Assembly (NCBI GenBank): GCA_035512155.1
Contig: DATKEN010000038.1
Location: 48,381-112,380, forward strand
Source: JABCYV01 sp035512155
GTDB lineage: Bacteria > Acidobacteriota > Terriglobia > Terriglobales > Acidobacteriaceae
Length of the DNA: 64,000 nt
Reading direction: 5' to 3'
The stretch's first letter is position 1. Each line of letters starts with the position of its first letter. The translations under genes and the position numbers were made by a program. Below, piece by piece: positions 32,252-41,064 of this stretch. Below the pieces are notes generated by a model, which worked only from the letters and a program-made list of their open reading frames with translations, did no database searches and had not been told where the DNA came from.

Positions 32252-33502
32252 TTGAAGCGACGGGTAGTGATTACGGGTATGGGAGCGGTGAGTCCGAATG
32301 GCGTAGGAAATGCGGCTTTCGGCGAGGGAATCCTGCAGGGGCGCAGCGGCGTGCGCCACATCTCGCGTTTTGATCCGGCAGAGATTCCGGTGCAAATTGC
32401 GGGCGAAGTGGCGGACTTCGATGAGCTGGCGTGGGTGGAAAAGCGCGAGCGCAAACATGTGTCGCGGGTGTTGCCGCTGGCGCTGGCCGCAGCCACGGAA
32501 GCTTTGCGGGAAGCGGGAATCGATGCTGCGTCCCTGCCTCTGGAACAAAAGCGGCGCTTCGGAGTAATTCTGGGATCAGGCGGCGGATCGCAGGAATTCA
32601 CCGAGGAGCAATACCGGCTCTTCTTCCATCAGCAATACAAGCAGATGAGTCTGTTTTGCGTGCCCACGGGAGTGATGGGAACGCTCTCGAGCGAACTCAG
32701 CGTTCGTTTTGGCTTGCGAGGGCCGAGCCATGTAGTGACCACGGGATGCACTTCGTCCACCGACGGCTTCGGGTACGCAGTGCGGCAGATTCAGACGGGT
32801 CGCTTGGATCGGGTGCTGACCGGAGGTGCGGATGCCCCGATCGCGCTGGGCATTATTAAGGGCTTCATATTGATGAAGATTCTCACCGACTCGTGGAATC
32901 ATGCGCCGGAGAAGGGTTCGCGTCCGTTTTCGGTGGATCGTGACGGTTTCGTGCTGGCCGAAGGTGCGTGGATGTTTGTGCTTGAGGAATATGAGCATGC
33001 GAAGGCGCGCGGGGCAAAGATGCTGGCCGAAGTGGCTGGATATGGATCTACCTGCGAAGCCTTCCATCGAGTGCGCTTGCAGGAATGTGGGGAAGAGCCG
33101 GCGCGGGCCATCGGATTGGCAATGAAAGAGGCGGGAATCGGAGCGAGGGATGTGGACTACGTCAATCTGCATGGCACCTCCACCCAGTTGAACGATCGCA
33201 TCGAGACGCGGGCGCTGAAATTGGCGCTGGGTGATCGGGCGCGAGAGGTGCCGATGTCAGCCTTGAAATCGCAGATTGGGCATCCACAAGGCGCTTGCGG
33301 GGCGGCGGGAGTGGCGGCGACGATTGTTGCCATGCAACGCGGGCAGGTTCCGCCAACCATTAACTTAGAAACGCCGGATCCAGAGTGCGATCTCGATTAC
33401 GTTCCGGACGTAGGGCGGAAAAAGGCGATCGAACACGCGGTGTGCAATTGCATTGCATTCGGGTCGAAGAATTCAGCGCTGGTGCTGCGGAAAATCGCTT
33501 AG
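32252..33502 (+). CDS. Beta-ketoacyl-ACP synthase II-like
   Basis: A 416-residue thiolase-fold condensing enzyme. I start it at TTG 32252, six bases after AAGGAG, giving MKRRVVITGMGAVSPNG, the family N-terminus. The active-site Cys166 is in TTGCTSSTDG, and the two histidines are in NLHGTST and SQIGHPQGACGAAG. So the Cys-His-His triad of KAS II (FabF-type) is complete. It would elongate fatty acyl chains or serve a secondary pathway. No acyl-carrier protein or other fab genes are adjacent. Confidence 0.9.
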   Translation: MKRRVVITGMGAVSPNGVGNAAFGEGILQGRSGVRHISRFDPAEIPVQIAGEVADFDELAWVEKRERKHVSRVLPLALAAATEALREAGIDAASLPLEQKRRFGVILGSGGGSQEFTEEQYRLFFHQQYKQMSLFCVPTGVMGTLSSELSVRFGLRGPSHVVTTGCTSSTDGFGYAVRQIQTGRLDRVLTGGADAPIALGIIKGFILMKILTDSWNHAPEKGSRPFSVDRDGFVLAEGAWMFVLEEYEHAKARGAKMLAEVAGYGSTCEAFHRVRLQECGEEPARAIGLAMKEAGIGARDVDYVNLHGTSTQLNDRIETRALKLALGDRAREVPMSALKSQIGHPQGACGAAGVAATIVAMQRGQVPPTINLETPDPECDLDYVPDVGRKKAIEHAVCNCIAFGSKNSALVLRKIA

Positions 33503-33526
33503 AGCACAATGTATCGGCTCAAGCCT

Positions 33527-35650
33527 CTAGTAGGCAATCTCCAACCCCGCTTTGCGGAGTCCCGCGATCAAGTGCTCGACGAGCTCCGCGTCCCACCACT
33601 TCCCGAGTTCCTCGCGCGCAATCACGGCGAAGTCCGGTCTTATGGCGAGCAGCTCCTGTAAGGCGTTGCCCGCCGCCTTCCGCTCGCCGATCTGCCCGTT
33701 GGTTGCCGCGAGGGCGAGGTTGGCGCGCCAAAAACCGGGCATGTGGATCTTTAGGGCAACGTCCAGCGCGCCCCGGTAGTCCTTCTTGCGGTAAGCATCG
33801 AAAAAGGAAGGGAACCAATACCATCCAGGATGATGAGGGTTGAGGCCCCGGGCTTGCTCCGTCAGCGCGCAGCCCTGTTCCCAATCACCGGTATAGGCCG
33901 TCAGCATTCCCATGTAGGCGAGGGTGAATCCGTCCATGGGGTTGAGTGCGATTGCCCGCTGCGCGGCCGTCCGGAAGGCGGGGAACTCTCGCCGGAAGAA
34001 CAGGGCCGCGGCAAGGGCGTGATGGGCGAGGTGATCGGAGGGCGAGGCTTCGACCGCACGTCGGGCAGCTGCGAATGCACGGCCGATGGGATCAGGCCGG
34101 AGGTTAAAGCCGTGCGCATACTCTTCTTTGTAGAGCATCGATAGCATGGCCCAGCAATCGGCATGACCCGGCGCCTGCTCCACAGCACGCTCCAAGCCGG
34201 CCCGCGCCGCGGCGTGTTCTTTGGCATTGACGTTCAGAAAGTGCGCGAAGCCGCGAAGCAGTGCCTCGTACGGGCTCAGCTGGTCGGGACTCTTGCTGCG
34301 GAGGGCTTCACTCATATTGTGCGGCAGAACACCGTGGGTGTCGGCGACCGTGGAGACGATCCGAGGGACGATTTCGTCCTGCAAATCGAAAATCTCTTCC
34401 GGGCGAAAGGAGCGGTCATAGGTCTCGGCCCAGAGATGGGCGCCGGAACTGGCGTCCACGAGCTGTACGGCAATGCGCAGCCTGGTCCCCGCATGGCGCA
34501 GGCTGCCCTCTATAACATAGCGGGCGCCAAGTTCCTTGCCCATACTCCGCAGATCGATAGCCTGGTTTGCGTACCGGAGCGTCGAGCCACGTGCGATGAC
34601 GCGCAGGTAAGAGAAGCGGGAAAGGCCTGTGACTATGTCTTCAGTCAGCCCGTCCCCGAGCGCTGAGATATCCACGTTAGTGCCGGTGTATTTGAACGGC
34701 AGCACGGCCACCCAGAATCCCTCGTCGGCGCGGGCAGCGCCGGAGTCGGGGCTTGATACTGCGCGCGTGGTTGCCGGATAGATTTGGGTGGGGCGCGACG
34801 TGAGTCGCGCCATGTCGCGGAACTCGTTACTGACGTCGCGTGCCGTCTGCACGCGGTGCCGCGGGTCCTTCTCCAGGCAGCGCCGGATGATACGGGCCAG
34901 ATCGCTGGGCAAATCGGGGCGCATGTCTGTGACCGACGGTGGCGTGTCTCGCAGAATAGCCGAGACCAACTCGGCCGAGGATGTCCCCTCGAATGGTCGC
35001 CGTCCCGTCGTCATCTCGTGAAGCACCACGCCCAAAGAGAAAATGTCGGTGCGGTGGTCGAGCGGGCGGCCCGATGTCTGCTCGGGAGACATATAAGCTG
35101 GCGTCCCCATCACCACCCCTACTTGCGTTTGACTGGCTGAGGTAAGCGTGGCGTCACCAAGGTTGGCCCCGCGAACATCTTTTGCCAGCCCGAAGTCCAG
35201 CACCTTGACGCGGCCGTCGTTCGTGACCATGACATTAGCGGGCTTCAAGTTGCGATGCACGATGCCTTTCTCGTGCGCCGCCGCGAGCGCGTCGCCCAAC
35301 GCACTGGCAATTTCGACGATCTGCTCGACCGGGAGACCGCCTTTGGGGATCAAGCGGTCGAGGGGCTGCCCTTCGACGAGTTGCATCGTCAGGAAGTGGA
35401 CGCCATCCGATTCCTCCACCGAGTGGATGGTGACGATGTTCGGATGGTCGAGTTGGGCGAGGGCCTTAGCCTCGCGGCGAAAGCGCGCGAGCCGCTCCGG
35501 ATCCTGCGCCATCTCAGCGGGCAGCATCTTCAGGGCTATGTCGCGGCCGAGTTTCGTGTCCCTGGCTCGATACACCTCTCCCATGCCGCCCGCCCCCAGC
35601 GGCGAATGGATTTCGTACGGTCCGAGTTTCGCGCCAGAGATTAGCGCCAT
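33527..35650 (-). CDS. Ser/Thr protein kinase-like protein with TolB-like and TPR domains
   Basis: A 707-residue protein: kinase domain (1-~275), a TolB/FlgO-like N-terminal domain (~310-440; AVLPFKYTGTNVDISALGDG, YVIEGSLRHAG), then TPR-type helices to the end. Glycine loop GAGGMGEVYRA, Lys41, DFG (152-154) and the APE-like SPEQ are intact, but the catalytic loop reads HRNLKPAN (residues 132-139): the proton-acceptor Asp is Asn134. It may be catalytically impaired or act as a scaffold. No transmembrane helix is seen between domains, so it is probably cytoplasmic. Confidence 0.87.
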   Translation of the reverse strand: MALISGAKLGPYEIHSPLGAGGMGEVYRARDTKLGRDIALKMLPAEMAQDPERLARFRREAKALAQLDHPNIVTIHSVEESDGVHFLTMQLVEGQPLDRLIPKGGLPVEQIVEIASALGDALAAAHEKGIVHRNLKPANVMVTNDGRVKVLDFGLAKDVRGANLGDATLTSASQTQVGVVMGTPAYMSPEQTSGRPLDHRTDIFSLGVVLHEMTTGRRPFEGTSSAELVSAILRDTPPSVTDMRPDLPSDLARIIRRCLEKDPRHRVQTARDVSNEFRDMARLTSRPTQIYPATTRAVSSPDSGAARADEGFWVAVLPFKYTGTNVDISALGDGLTEDIVTGLSRFSYLRVIARGSTLRYANQAIDLRSMGKELGARYVIEGSLRHAGTRLRIAVQLVDASSGAHLWAETYDRSFRPEEIFDLQDEIVPRIVSTVADTHGVLPHNMSEALRSKSPDQLSPYEALLRGFAHFLNVNAKEHAAARAGLERAVEQAPGHADCWAMLSMLYKEEYAHGFNLRPDPIGRAFAAARRAVEASPSDHLAHHALAAALFFRREFPAFRTAAQRAIALNPMDGFTLAYMGMLTAYTGDWEQGCALTEQARGLNPHHPGWYWFPSFFDAYRKKDYRGALDVALKIHMPGFWRANLALAATNGQIGERKAAGNALQELLAIRPDFAVIAREELGKWWDAELVEHLIAGLRKAGLEIAY

Positions 35651-35690
35651 CCGGCCGCAATTATAGCCCCTTGAAATCGCGGGCCAGCTC

Positions 35691-36440
35691 TCAAAAGATC
35701 CCGTGCAGCAGGAATTCCCGGTTGCCTTCCGCGCCCAGGATCGGGGACTCGACGATATCGTTTTCAGCGCAGTCGAGGGCGATGAGCGCCTGACGCACTT
35801 TTTCTACGGCATTCTTTTGCGCTTCCAGGTCGCGCACAATACCGCCCTTTCCTACTTGTTCCCGGCCAACTTCAAACTGTGGCTTGACCAGCACCACAAT
35901 GTGGCAGCCGCGGCGTTGCTCTGGTGTATCCGGCAGAGCTGCGGCGACGACCGCCGGCAGAACCAAGGTTGCTGATATGAAGGATACGTCCATCACGACG
36001 AGATCCACGATCTGTCCAACTTGTTTCTGAGTGAGATAACGGGCGTTGGTTTTTTCTAGCAAGCGAACGCGGGGATCCTGCCGCAACCGAAAATCAATCT
36101 GGCCGTGGCCGGTGTCCACAGCAATCACACGAGCGGCACCGTGCTGCAGCAAGCAGTCAGTGAAGCCGCCGGTGGAAGCGCCTACGTCGAGACAGACTTT
36201 TCCTCGAACATCGATATGCCAGTGCGCGAGCGCTTTCTCCAGCTTCAGGCCGCCGCGGCTGACGTATTTCAAATCTTCGCCGAGAAGACGAATGTCGGAC
36301 GCCGCATTCACTCCTGCACCAGCTTTCTCTACTTTTTGTCCGTCCACCAAAACTTTGCCCGCGAGGATCATGGCCTGGGCGCGTTCCCTTGAGGCTGCCA
36401 TACCGCGTTCCAGCAGCAATTTGTCGAGCCTGACCTTCAA
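35691..36440 (-). CDS. tlyA: TlyA-family 2'-O-ribose rRNA methyltransferase
   Basis: A 249-residue protein with an N-terminal S4 RNA-binding domain (RLDKLLLERGMAASRERAQA) and a Rossmann methyltransferase (CLDVGASTGGFTDCLLQHGA as the SAM site; catalytic K-D-K-E-type residues include Lys in VSRGGLKL and VVLVKPQF). TlyA methylates cytidines in 16S and 23S rRNA and in mycobacteria sensitises cells to capreomycin. It is often annotated as hemolysin, which is misleading. It is followed downstream by the kinase gene on the same strand. Confidence 0.93.
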   Translation of the reverse strand: MKVRLDKLLLERGMAASRERAQAMILAGKVLVDGQKVEKAGAGVNAASDIRLLGEDLKYVSRGGLKLEKALAHWHIDVRGKVCLDVGASTGGFTDCLLQHGAARVIAVDTGHGQIDFRLRQDPRVRLLEKTNARYLTQKQVGQIVDLVVMDVSFISATLVLPAVVAAALPDTPEQRRGCHIVVLVKPQFEVGREQVGKGGIVRDLEAQKNAVEKVRQALIALDCAENDIVESPILGAEGNREFLLHGIF

Positions 36441-36658
36441 ATCAGCCTCCAGGAATGTGGTGCGAATCCAGTTTGCAGCCGGCCAACACTAACGTGCCAG
36501 CACCCGGCTGTGTGCAAAATGTAGAAGCCACTCTCGCTGAGATAGTTGCGAAGGTAGTTTCCTGCTTTTGCACAGAATTTTGCACCGCAGTGTTGAAAAG
36601 TCTGCCGCGCGATGTTTTGCGCCTCGAAGAGGCGCTGGCAATTCATGATAAAAACAAC

Positions 36659-36689
36659 AGCCGCCCTGGGCTGGGCGGCTTGATTTTTC
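36659..36689. terminator. Bidirectional intrinsic terminator downstream of the yebC gene
   Basis: AGCCGCCC (36659-36666), 6-nt loop, GGGCGGCT (36673-36680), with TGATTTTTC on the plus side and TTGTTTTTA on the minus side. It lies 26 bp past the yebC stop in the minus direction. Both tails are U-rich, so it can stop transcription both ways. Confidence 0.75.
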
Positions 36690-36714
36690 AGAGCAATTCT
36701 GCAGCGAGAAATTT

Positions 36715-37464
36715 TTAGCCGGCCACTTCCTCGAGCAGCTTTTGATCGATGTCGAAATTGGAATGCACATTCTGGACGTCGTCATGCTCTTCGAACGCTT
36801 CCATTAGTCGGATCATGGTGCTGGCTGCTGCACCTTCCAACTTGATGTAATTCTGTGGAATCATGGCCACGCTGGAAGAAACAGGTTGAATGCCAGCTTT
36901 CTTGATCGCTTCCAGAACAGCTTCGTACGCCGCAGGCTCGCACAGTACTTCCCAATTGTCGCCGTCATCGCGCAGATCTTCGGCTCCAGCGTCGAGCACA
37001 ATTCCCATCAGGTCGTCTTCCTTGGCGGCTGATTTGGGGATAACGATGTCGCCCTTCTTGTGAAACATCCAGGAGACCGCGCCAGCCTCGGCCATGTTGC
37101 CGCCATTTTTGCCGAAGACGTGCCGAATTTCGCTCACCGTGCGATTGCGGTTGTCGGTATTGATGTCGAGCAGGATGGCGACGCCACCGGGGCCATAACC
37201 TTCGAGTGAAAATTCTTCGTAGGTGGCGCCCGGCAATTCGCCGGTGCCGCGCTGGATGGCGCGCTTAATATTGTCGGCCGGCATGTTCTCGGCTTTAGCA
37301 GCGACAATGGCGCCACGCAGACGCGGGTTGGCATCAGTGTCTCCGCCGCCATTTTTGGCAGCAATCGAAATTTCCTTGATCAGGCGGGTAAAAATCTTGC
37401 CACGCTTGGCGTCGAGCGCGCCCTTCTTATGTTTGATTGTGGCCCATTTTGAATGGCCGGACAT
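36715..37464 (-). CDS. YebC/PmpR-family protein (TACO1-like)
   Basis: A 249-residue protein with the invariant start MSGHSKWATIKHKKGALDAKRG. The family LPGATYEEFSLEGYGPGGVAI block in the middle is intact. YebC/TACO1 proteins bind ribosomes and relieve stalling at proline stretches; some members are described as DNA-binding regulators. Length and sequence are fully typical. A terminator hairpin follows. Confidence 0.95.
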   Translation of the reverse strand: MSGHSKWATIKHKKGALDAKRGKIFTRLIKEISIAAKNGGGDTDANPRLRGAIVAAKAENMPADNIKRAIQRGTGELPGATYEEFSLEGYGPGGVAILLDINTDNRNRTVSEIRHVFGKNGGNMAEAGAVSWMFHKKGDIVIPKSAAKEDDLMGIVLDAGAEDLRDDGDNWEVLCEPAAYEAVLEAIKKAGIQPVSSSVAMIPQNYIKLEGAAASTMIRLMEAFEEHDDVQNVHSNFDIDQKLLEEVAG

Positions 37465-37639
37465 GGAGATACCTCGTGTTTATTGAACTCTAGGTTGAGC
37501 TGTGTTGATTACGGCGATTGTAACCGCCAAGGACTCGCCCGTAGAGGAGATCACTAGATTACCCTCGGGATTTGCCTCGAAACGTACGCAGGCGAACGAA
37601 AATTATAGCACGGGCGAACCTGGGGGATTGGCGGTTTCA

Positions 37640-38131
37640 TCAAGGCCCAAGATCGGGGCGGGCCCGTATTTCTTCCGGATTTCGCCGCGCCTTGTACGCA
37701 TAAATCACCGCTAACAGTGGCGGTGCGAGTAAGACCCCCCAGAATGGAATGAGAATCCCGAGGACGAGAGGCGTCAGGATCGATGCCCAGATCGGCACCT
37801 TCGCCGTTCGTTTCATGATATAGGGCTGTAGGAGAAAGCCATCCACCACTACGATTGCCGCATACAAAATGAGAACGTAGAGGGGATGCTCCCAATCCTT
37901 CCAGCGCAGCGCGGCAGTGAGAGCTGGGCCGATCATACCCAGCGCTGGTCCGACATGGGGCACGAACTGCAAAGCGGCGGCCAGCAGGGCCCAGAAAGGC
38001 GCCCACGGCACTTTCAGTAGATAAAGTCCGATCAGCCACAAGATTGCGACAGCGAGCGAGTCTTGCAACTGGGCGATGATCCAGTTCTTAAGTGCGCCAC
38101 CGGTGGTGCGAACGTGGTCTCCGAGATCCAT
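37640..38131 (-). CDS. AI-2E/PerM-family transporter, half-length
   Basis: The 163 residues carry only the C-terminal half of the AI-2E (PerM/TqsA) fold: ALKNWIIAQLQDSLAVAILW, LQFVPHVGPALGMIGPALTA, DGFLLQPYIMKRTAKVP and PFWGVLLAPPLLAVIYAY. The full family has ~340-370 residues and eight membrane segments; here about four remain. ATG 38131 is a plausible start, although the frame stays open to 38230. The front half may be lost to rearrangement, since a divergent sigma gene begins right upstream. It may be a pseudogene or a short variant. Confidence 0.65.
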   Translation of the reverse strand: MDLGDHVRTTGGALKNWIIAQLQDSLAVAILWLIGLYLLKVPWAPFWALLAAALQFVPHVGPALGMIGPALTAALRWKDWEHPLYVLILYAAIVVVDGFLLQPYIMKRTAKVPIWASILTPLVLGILIPFWGVLLAPPLLAVIYAYKARRNPEEIRARPDLGP

Positions 38132-38244
38132 TCTGCTGAGGAATTCTGCCGAGCTCAGTCTGACAGCGACTGACGGTAATTTGGATGCAGATTGTAAACC
38201 TTGGACGCGGAAACTCGTCCATAGTGACAACAGGAGAGGAAAGA

Positions 38245-38829
38245 GTGGAGTCCGCGCTGACCGCTACCTTGAACCCGGCTGTGCAGGCCCCAGCAGAAGC
38301 CATATCGGCGTCGAGTTTCGAAGACATCATGCGACGACATCAGCGGCGGGTGCATCGCGTGATTTACCTGCTGGTTAGGGATGAAGACATCGCTGATAAC
38401 TTGACGCAAGAGTGCTTCCTGCGCGCCTATCAGAAACGGGCCAGCTTTCGGGGTGAATGCCGGATCGAAACCTGGCTGCTGCGAATTGCCCTCAACCTGG
38501 TACGCGATCACGGGAAGAACCGGCGGGCGTCATTCTGGAGACGGTTGATCGGCGTGGAAGAGCACGACGCCGCTCATCCGCTGCGGTTTGCCTCGCTAGA
38601 ACCGTCGCCAGAACGGGTGCTGCTGGCCCGGGAAGAATTGCAGTCAGTGTGGAACGCGTTGTCTTCGCTGTCGCCGCAGCAGCGCGAGATCTTCTTTCTC
38701 CGCTTCGCGGAAGAAATGCCGCTGCTGGAGATCGCTGAGCTGCTTGAACTCAAAATCGGCACGGTCAAAGCGCAATTAGCACGGGCGACCGGGAAACTAC
38801 GCGAAATGAAGGAGAAACAATGGAGATAA
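38245..38829 (+). CDS. ECF RNA polymerase sigma factor
   Basis: A 194-residue sigma-70 family factor. GTG 38245 follows AGGAG by eight bases, favouring it over the ATG at 38185. Region 2 is visible as YLLVRDEDIADNLTQECFLR then ASFRGECRIETWLLRIALNL, and region 4 as LSPQQREIFFLRFAEEMPLL then EIAELLELKIGTVKAQLARA. It should direct polymerase to envelope-stress-type promoters, including probably its own. Its stop overlaps the start of the anti-sigma gene by 10 bases. Confidence 0.93.
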   Translation: MESALTATLNPAVQAPAEAISASSFEDIMRRHQRRVHRVIYLLVRDEDIADNLTQECFLRAYQKRASFRGECRIETWLLRIALNLVRDHGKNRRASFWRRLIGVEEHDAAHPLRFASLEPSPERVLLAREELQSVWNALSSLSPQQREIFFLRFAEEMPLLEIAELLELKIGTVKAQLARATGKLREMKEKQWR

Positions 38830-39278
38830 TTCGCCATCTTAGTGATGATGAACTTGCAGGGTTGACGCTGGCGAGCGATGAGCAGTGCCTCCGGGAGACG
38901 CTCGGGAACCTGCCCGCATGTGCACAGACTGCAAGTCAACGACCGGACGAGTTCTGGCAGGAACAGCGCGCCAAGGTGTGGTCACGCGTCGCGCAGACGG
39001 AGCGTAGCGTCGCCCAACGTTTCCCGGTGTTGACGTGGGCAGCGGTTGCAACCATGATTGCGATTGCTATCCTCATGCTGCACCGCGGTCCGACTGCCGA
39101 GACTCGACAGGCACGAGTCGATCCCGACCATGAACTACTCATCGAAATAGAGCGTGCGGTGCAAAGCGACGGACCAGAGGCGCTGGAGCCTGCCGCGTTG
39201 CTGGCCCAGGAAATGATACGGGCACGACCCAGTAGGAACACGCCGATTCACAAAATGGAGGTTAGTCATGAGAATTAA
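38820..39278 (+). CDS. Membrane-anchored anti-sigma factor (probable)
   Basis: A 152-residue protein overlapping the sigma gene at its start. It has an N-terminal cytoplasmic part (~65 residues, HLSDDELAGLTLASDEQC ... WQEQRAKVWSRV), one transmembrane helix (~70-86, LTWAAVATMIAIAILML) and a periplasmic tail. The canonical HxxxCxxC zinc motif is absent, so this is not a classical ZAS protein. The assignment rests on position, topology and size. It overlaps the next gene by 11 bases, so all three genes are coupled. Confidence 0.75.
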   Translation: MEIIRHLSDDELAGLTLASDEQCLRETLGNLPACAQTASQRPDEFWQEQRAKVWSRVAQTERSVAQRFPVLTWAAVATMIAIAILMLHRGPTAETRQARVDPDHELLIEIERAVQSDGPEALEPAALLAQEMIRARPSRNTPIHKMEVSHEN

Positions 39279-39852
39279 ATCCGTCGCTACAGCCGTCGCG
39301 CTGCTGCTTCCACTGTGCTTGCACGCGCAGGGTCCACGGACCACCCAAGGACCGTCACCTGATGTCCGCGCCGGGAAGGTGCTCGTATACCATGGGGAAC
39401 TGGGTAAGTGGTGGCAAAATTCTGATATCGCGAAGAAACTGCAACTCAGCGAAGGACAGATCAGCCAGTTAGATCAGATTTTCTACGATCACAAGGTCAA
39501 GTTGATTGACTACGGCGCGGAGATGGAGAAGCAAGATCTGAAATTGCAGACGCTGCTCGACGCTGACGTCCCGAATGAAGGCCAGGTGGAGGGACAGGTG
39601 GACCAAGTGCTAGCGGCAAGAGGCAAACTGGAACGCGAGTTCACCATCATGAATTTGGATTTGCGAAAGGTGCTTTCGCTGGATCAGTGGCGACAATTAC
39701 GATCGATTCGCGGGCAGGGGGGAGCATTTGGCGACAAGGTCTTTTTCCATAAGGTGTTGCCTCCCGGTGCGGCGCCCCTTCCGCCATTGCCCGAGGGCGG
39801 CGTTGCGATTCCGGATCAGCCCCGCCCTCCGGGTGCTGAAGAAATGTTCTGA
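39268..39852 (+). CDS. Spy/CpxP-like periplasmic protein
   Basis: A 194-residue protein with a signal peptide (AVALLLPLCLHAQ). Its helical core, KWWQNSDIAKKLQLSEGQIS then LDQIFYDHKVKLIDYGAEME and LRKVLSLDQWRQLRSI, is the LTxxQ pattern of the Spy/CpxP/ZraP family of periplasmic chaperones and metal sensors. A proline-rich tail follows. It is translationally coupled to the anti-sigma gene, so the sigma factor may control it, or it may feed back on the anti-sigma factor. Confidence 0.82.
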   Translation: MRIKSVATAVALLLPLCLHAQGPRTTQGPSPDVRAGKVLVYHGELGKWWQNSDIAKKLQLSEGQISQLDQIFYDHKVKLIDYGAEMEKQDLKLQTLLDADVPNEGQVEGQVDQVLAARGKLEREFTIMNLDLRKVLSLDQWRQLRSIRGQGGAFGDKVFFHKVLPPGAAPLPPLPEGGVAIPDQPRPPGAEEMF

Positions 39853-39867
39853 AATCGGGAAGCCCTC

Positions 39868-39912
39868 AATAGCCGCATCGTTCTCGTAGGGGAACGGAGC
39901 GGCTATTTTTTT
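39868..39912 (+). terminator. Intrinsic terminator of the sigma operon
   Basis: AATAGCCGC (39868-39876) pairs with GCGGCTATT (39899-39907), followed by TTTTTTC. An inner CGTTC/GAACG pair extends the stem. It lies 15 bases after the stop of the Spy-like gene and 45 bp before purQ. Confidence 0.85.
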
Positions 39913-39956
39913 CGTGTTAAACTTTCCATTAAACCTATCTCCAAGGAAAAGTTGGG

Positions 39957-40652
39957 ATGAAATTCGGCGTCATCGTTTTCCCCGGATCGAACTGCGACCA
40001 CGATGCCTACTGGACGATCCAACAAGTAGCCAAACAAGCGGCCACGTTTCTGTGGCATGAATCGCACGATCTCGAAAACTGTGACGCGATCATCGTGCCC
40101 GGAGGGTTCGCTTATGGAGACTATCTCCGCACCGGCGCCATCGCGAAGTTTTCGCCGGTGATGGAATCGGTGGGCAAGTTTGCAGCTGGCGGCGGACTGG
40201 TCCTGGGCATCTGCAATGGCTTCCAAATCCTGTGCGAAGCAGGCTTGTTGCCCGGGGCGCTCATGCGGAATGTGGGCCTCAAATACGTGTGCAAACCAGT
40301 CCATATCCGGGCGGAAAACGCCGATACGCCATTCACTAATGCCTGCCGGCAAGGCGAGGTTCTCACGATCCCGATCGGCCACATGGAGGGTAATTATTTC
40401 TGCGAACAGGCGACTCTCGAGGAGTTGCGCCGAGAGCGGCGAGTCGTGTTTCGCTATGCCACAGCAACAGGTGAGATCATTGCTGAAGCCAATCCCAATG
40501 GATCGCTGGATAACATCGCCGGCATCTGCAATTCGGGCCGAAACGTGCTAGGTATGATGCCTCATCCCGAACGCTTCAGCGAGCCGGAACTAGGCGGAAC
40601 AGAGGGATTCAAAATCTTTGAATCCCTGGTGGGCGCCATGGCGGCCAAATGA
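39957..40652 (+). CDS. purQ: Phosphoribosylformylglycinamidine synthase subunit I (glutaminase)
   Basis: A 231-residue class-I glutamine amidotransferase. The nucleophile Cys86 is in GLVLGICNGFQ, and the His-Glu pair is in GMMPHPERFS (~201). The N-terminus MKFGVIVFPGSNCDHD is family-typical. It supplies ammonia to PurL for the fourth step of purine synthesis. AAGGAAAAG precedes the ATG. purS and purL are not adjacent, so the complex is encoded elsewhere. Confidence 0.95.
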   Translation: MKFGVIVFPGSNCDHDAYWTIQQVAKQAATFLWHESHDLENCDAIIVPGGFAYGDYLRTGAIAKFSPVMESVGKFAAGGGLVLGICNGFQILCEAGLLPGALMRNVGLKYVCKPVHIRAENADTPFTNACRQGEVLTIPIGHMEGNYFCEQATLEELRRERRVVFRYATATGEIIAEANPNGSLDNIAGICNSGRNVLGMMPHPERFSEPELGGTEGFKIFESLVGAMAAK

Positions 40653-40687
40653 ATCTGTGGAATACTCTACGCCAGCTCTTGGGTATG

Positions 40688-40983
40688 AACCATTGCACAG
40701 TTTGGTAGTGGTGCAGCGATAGGGAAGCGAGCCAAACGCGCGATTATTGCGTTGAAAAAGAACGCGACGCAACGCGCGGCTCGCCCAGATTCCTCACGGC
40801 TCGAAGAACGCTGGTTCGGAATGACAATCAAACTGAACCATTGCACAGTTTGGTAGTGGTGCAGCGATAGGGAAGTGAGCCAAACGCGCGATTATTGCGT
40901 TGAAAAAGAACGCGACGCAACGCGCGGTTCGCCCAGATTCCTCACGGCGCAAAGAGCACTGGTTGGGAGTGACAATCAAACTG
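40688..40983 (+). repeat. Tandem pair of 148-bp repeats
   Basis: Two head-to-tail copies, 40688-40835 and 40836-40983, both opening AACCATTGCACAGTTTGG and closing GACAATCAAACTG. They differ at only about ten positions, mostly near the end. Each contains short inverted repeats (GCGCGATTATTGCG/CGCAACGCGC region; TGCAC/GTGCA). There is no open frame across them. The rest of the 410-bp purQ-41065 gap adds a short GC hairpin (ACCTTCGCGGAAGGT at 41016-41030). Origin and role are unknown. Confidence 0.8.
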
Positions 40984-41064
40984 CACCACCACCTGCAGTT
41001 TTGGGGCTGTTGACAACCTTCGCGGAAGGTTGTGTTTCTAACTAGGAGATCTCAGAAAGACCAC

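Noticed and set aside
40688..40983. CRISPR-like array.
   Set aside because: Only two units of 148 bp with no spacers, and no cas gene is present.
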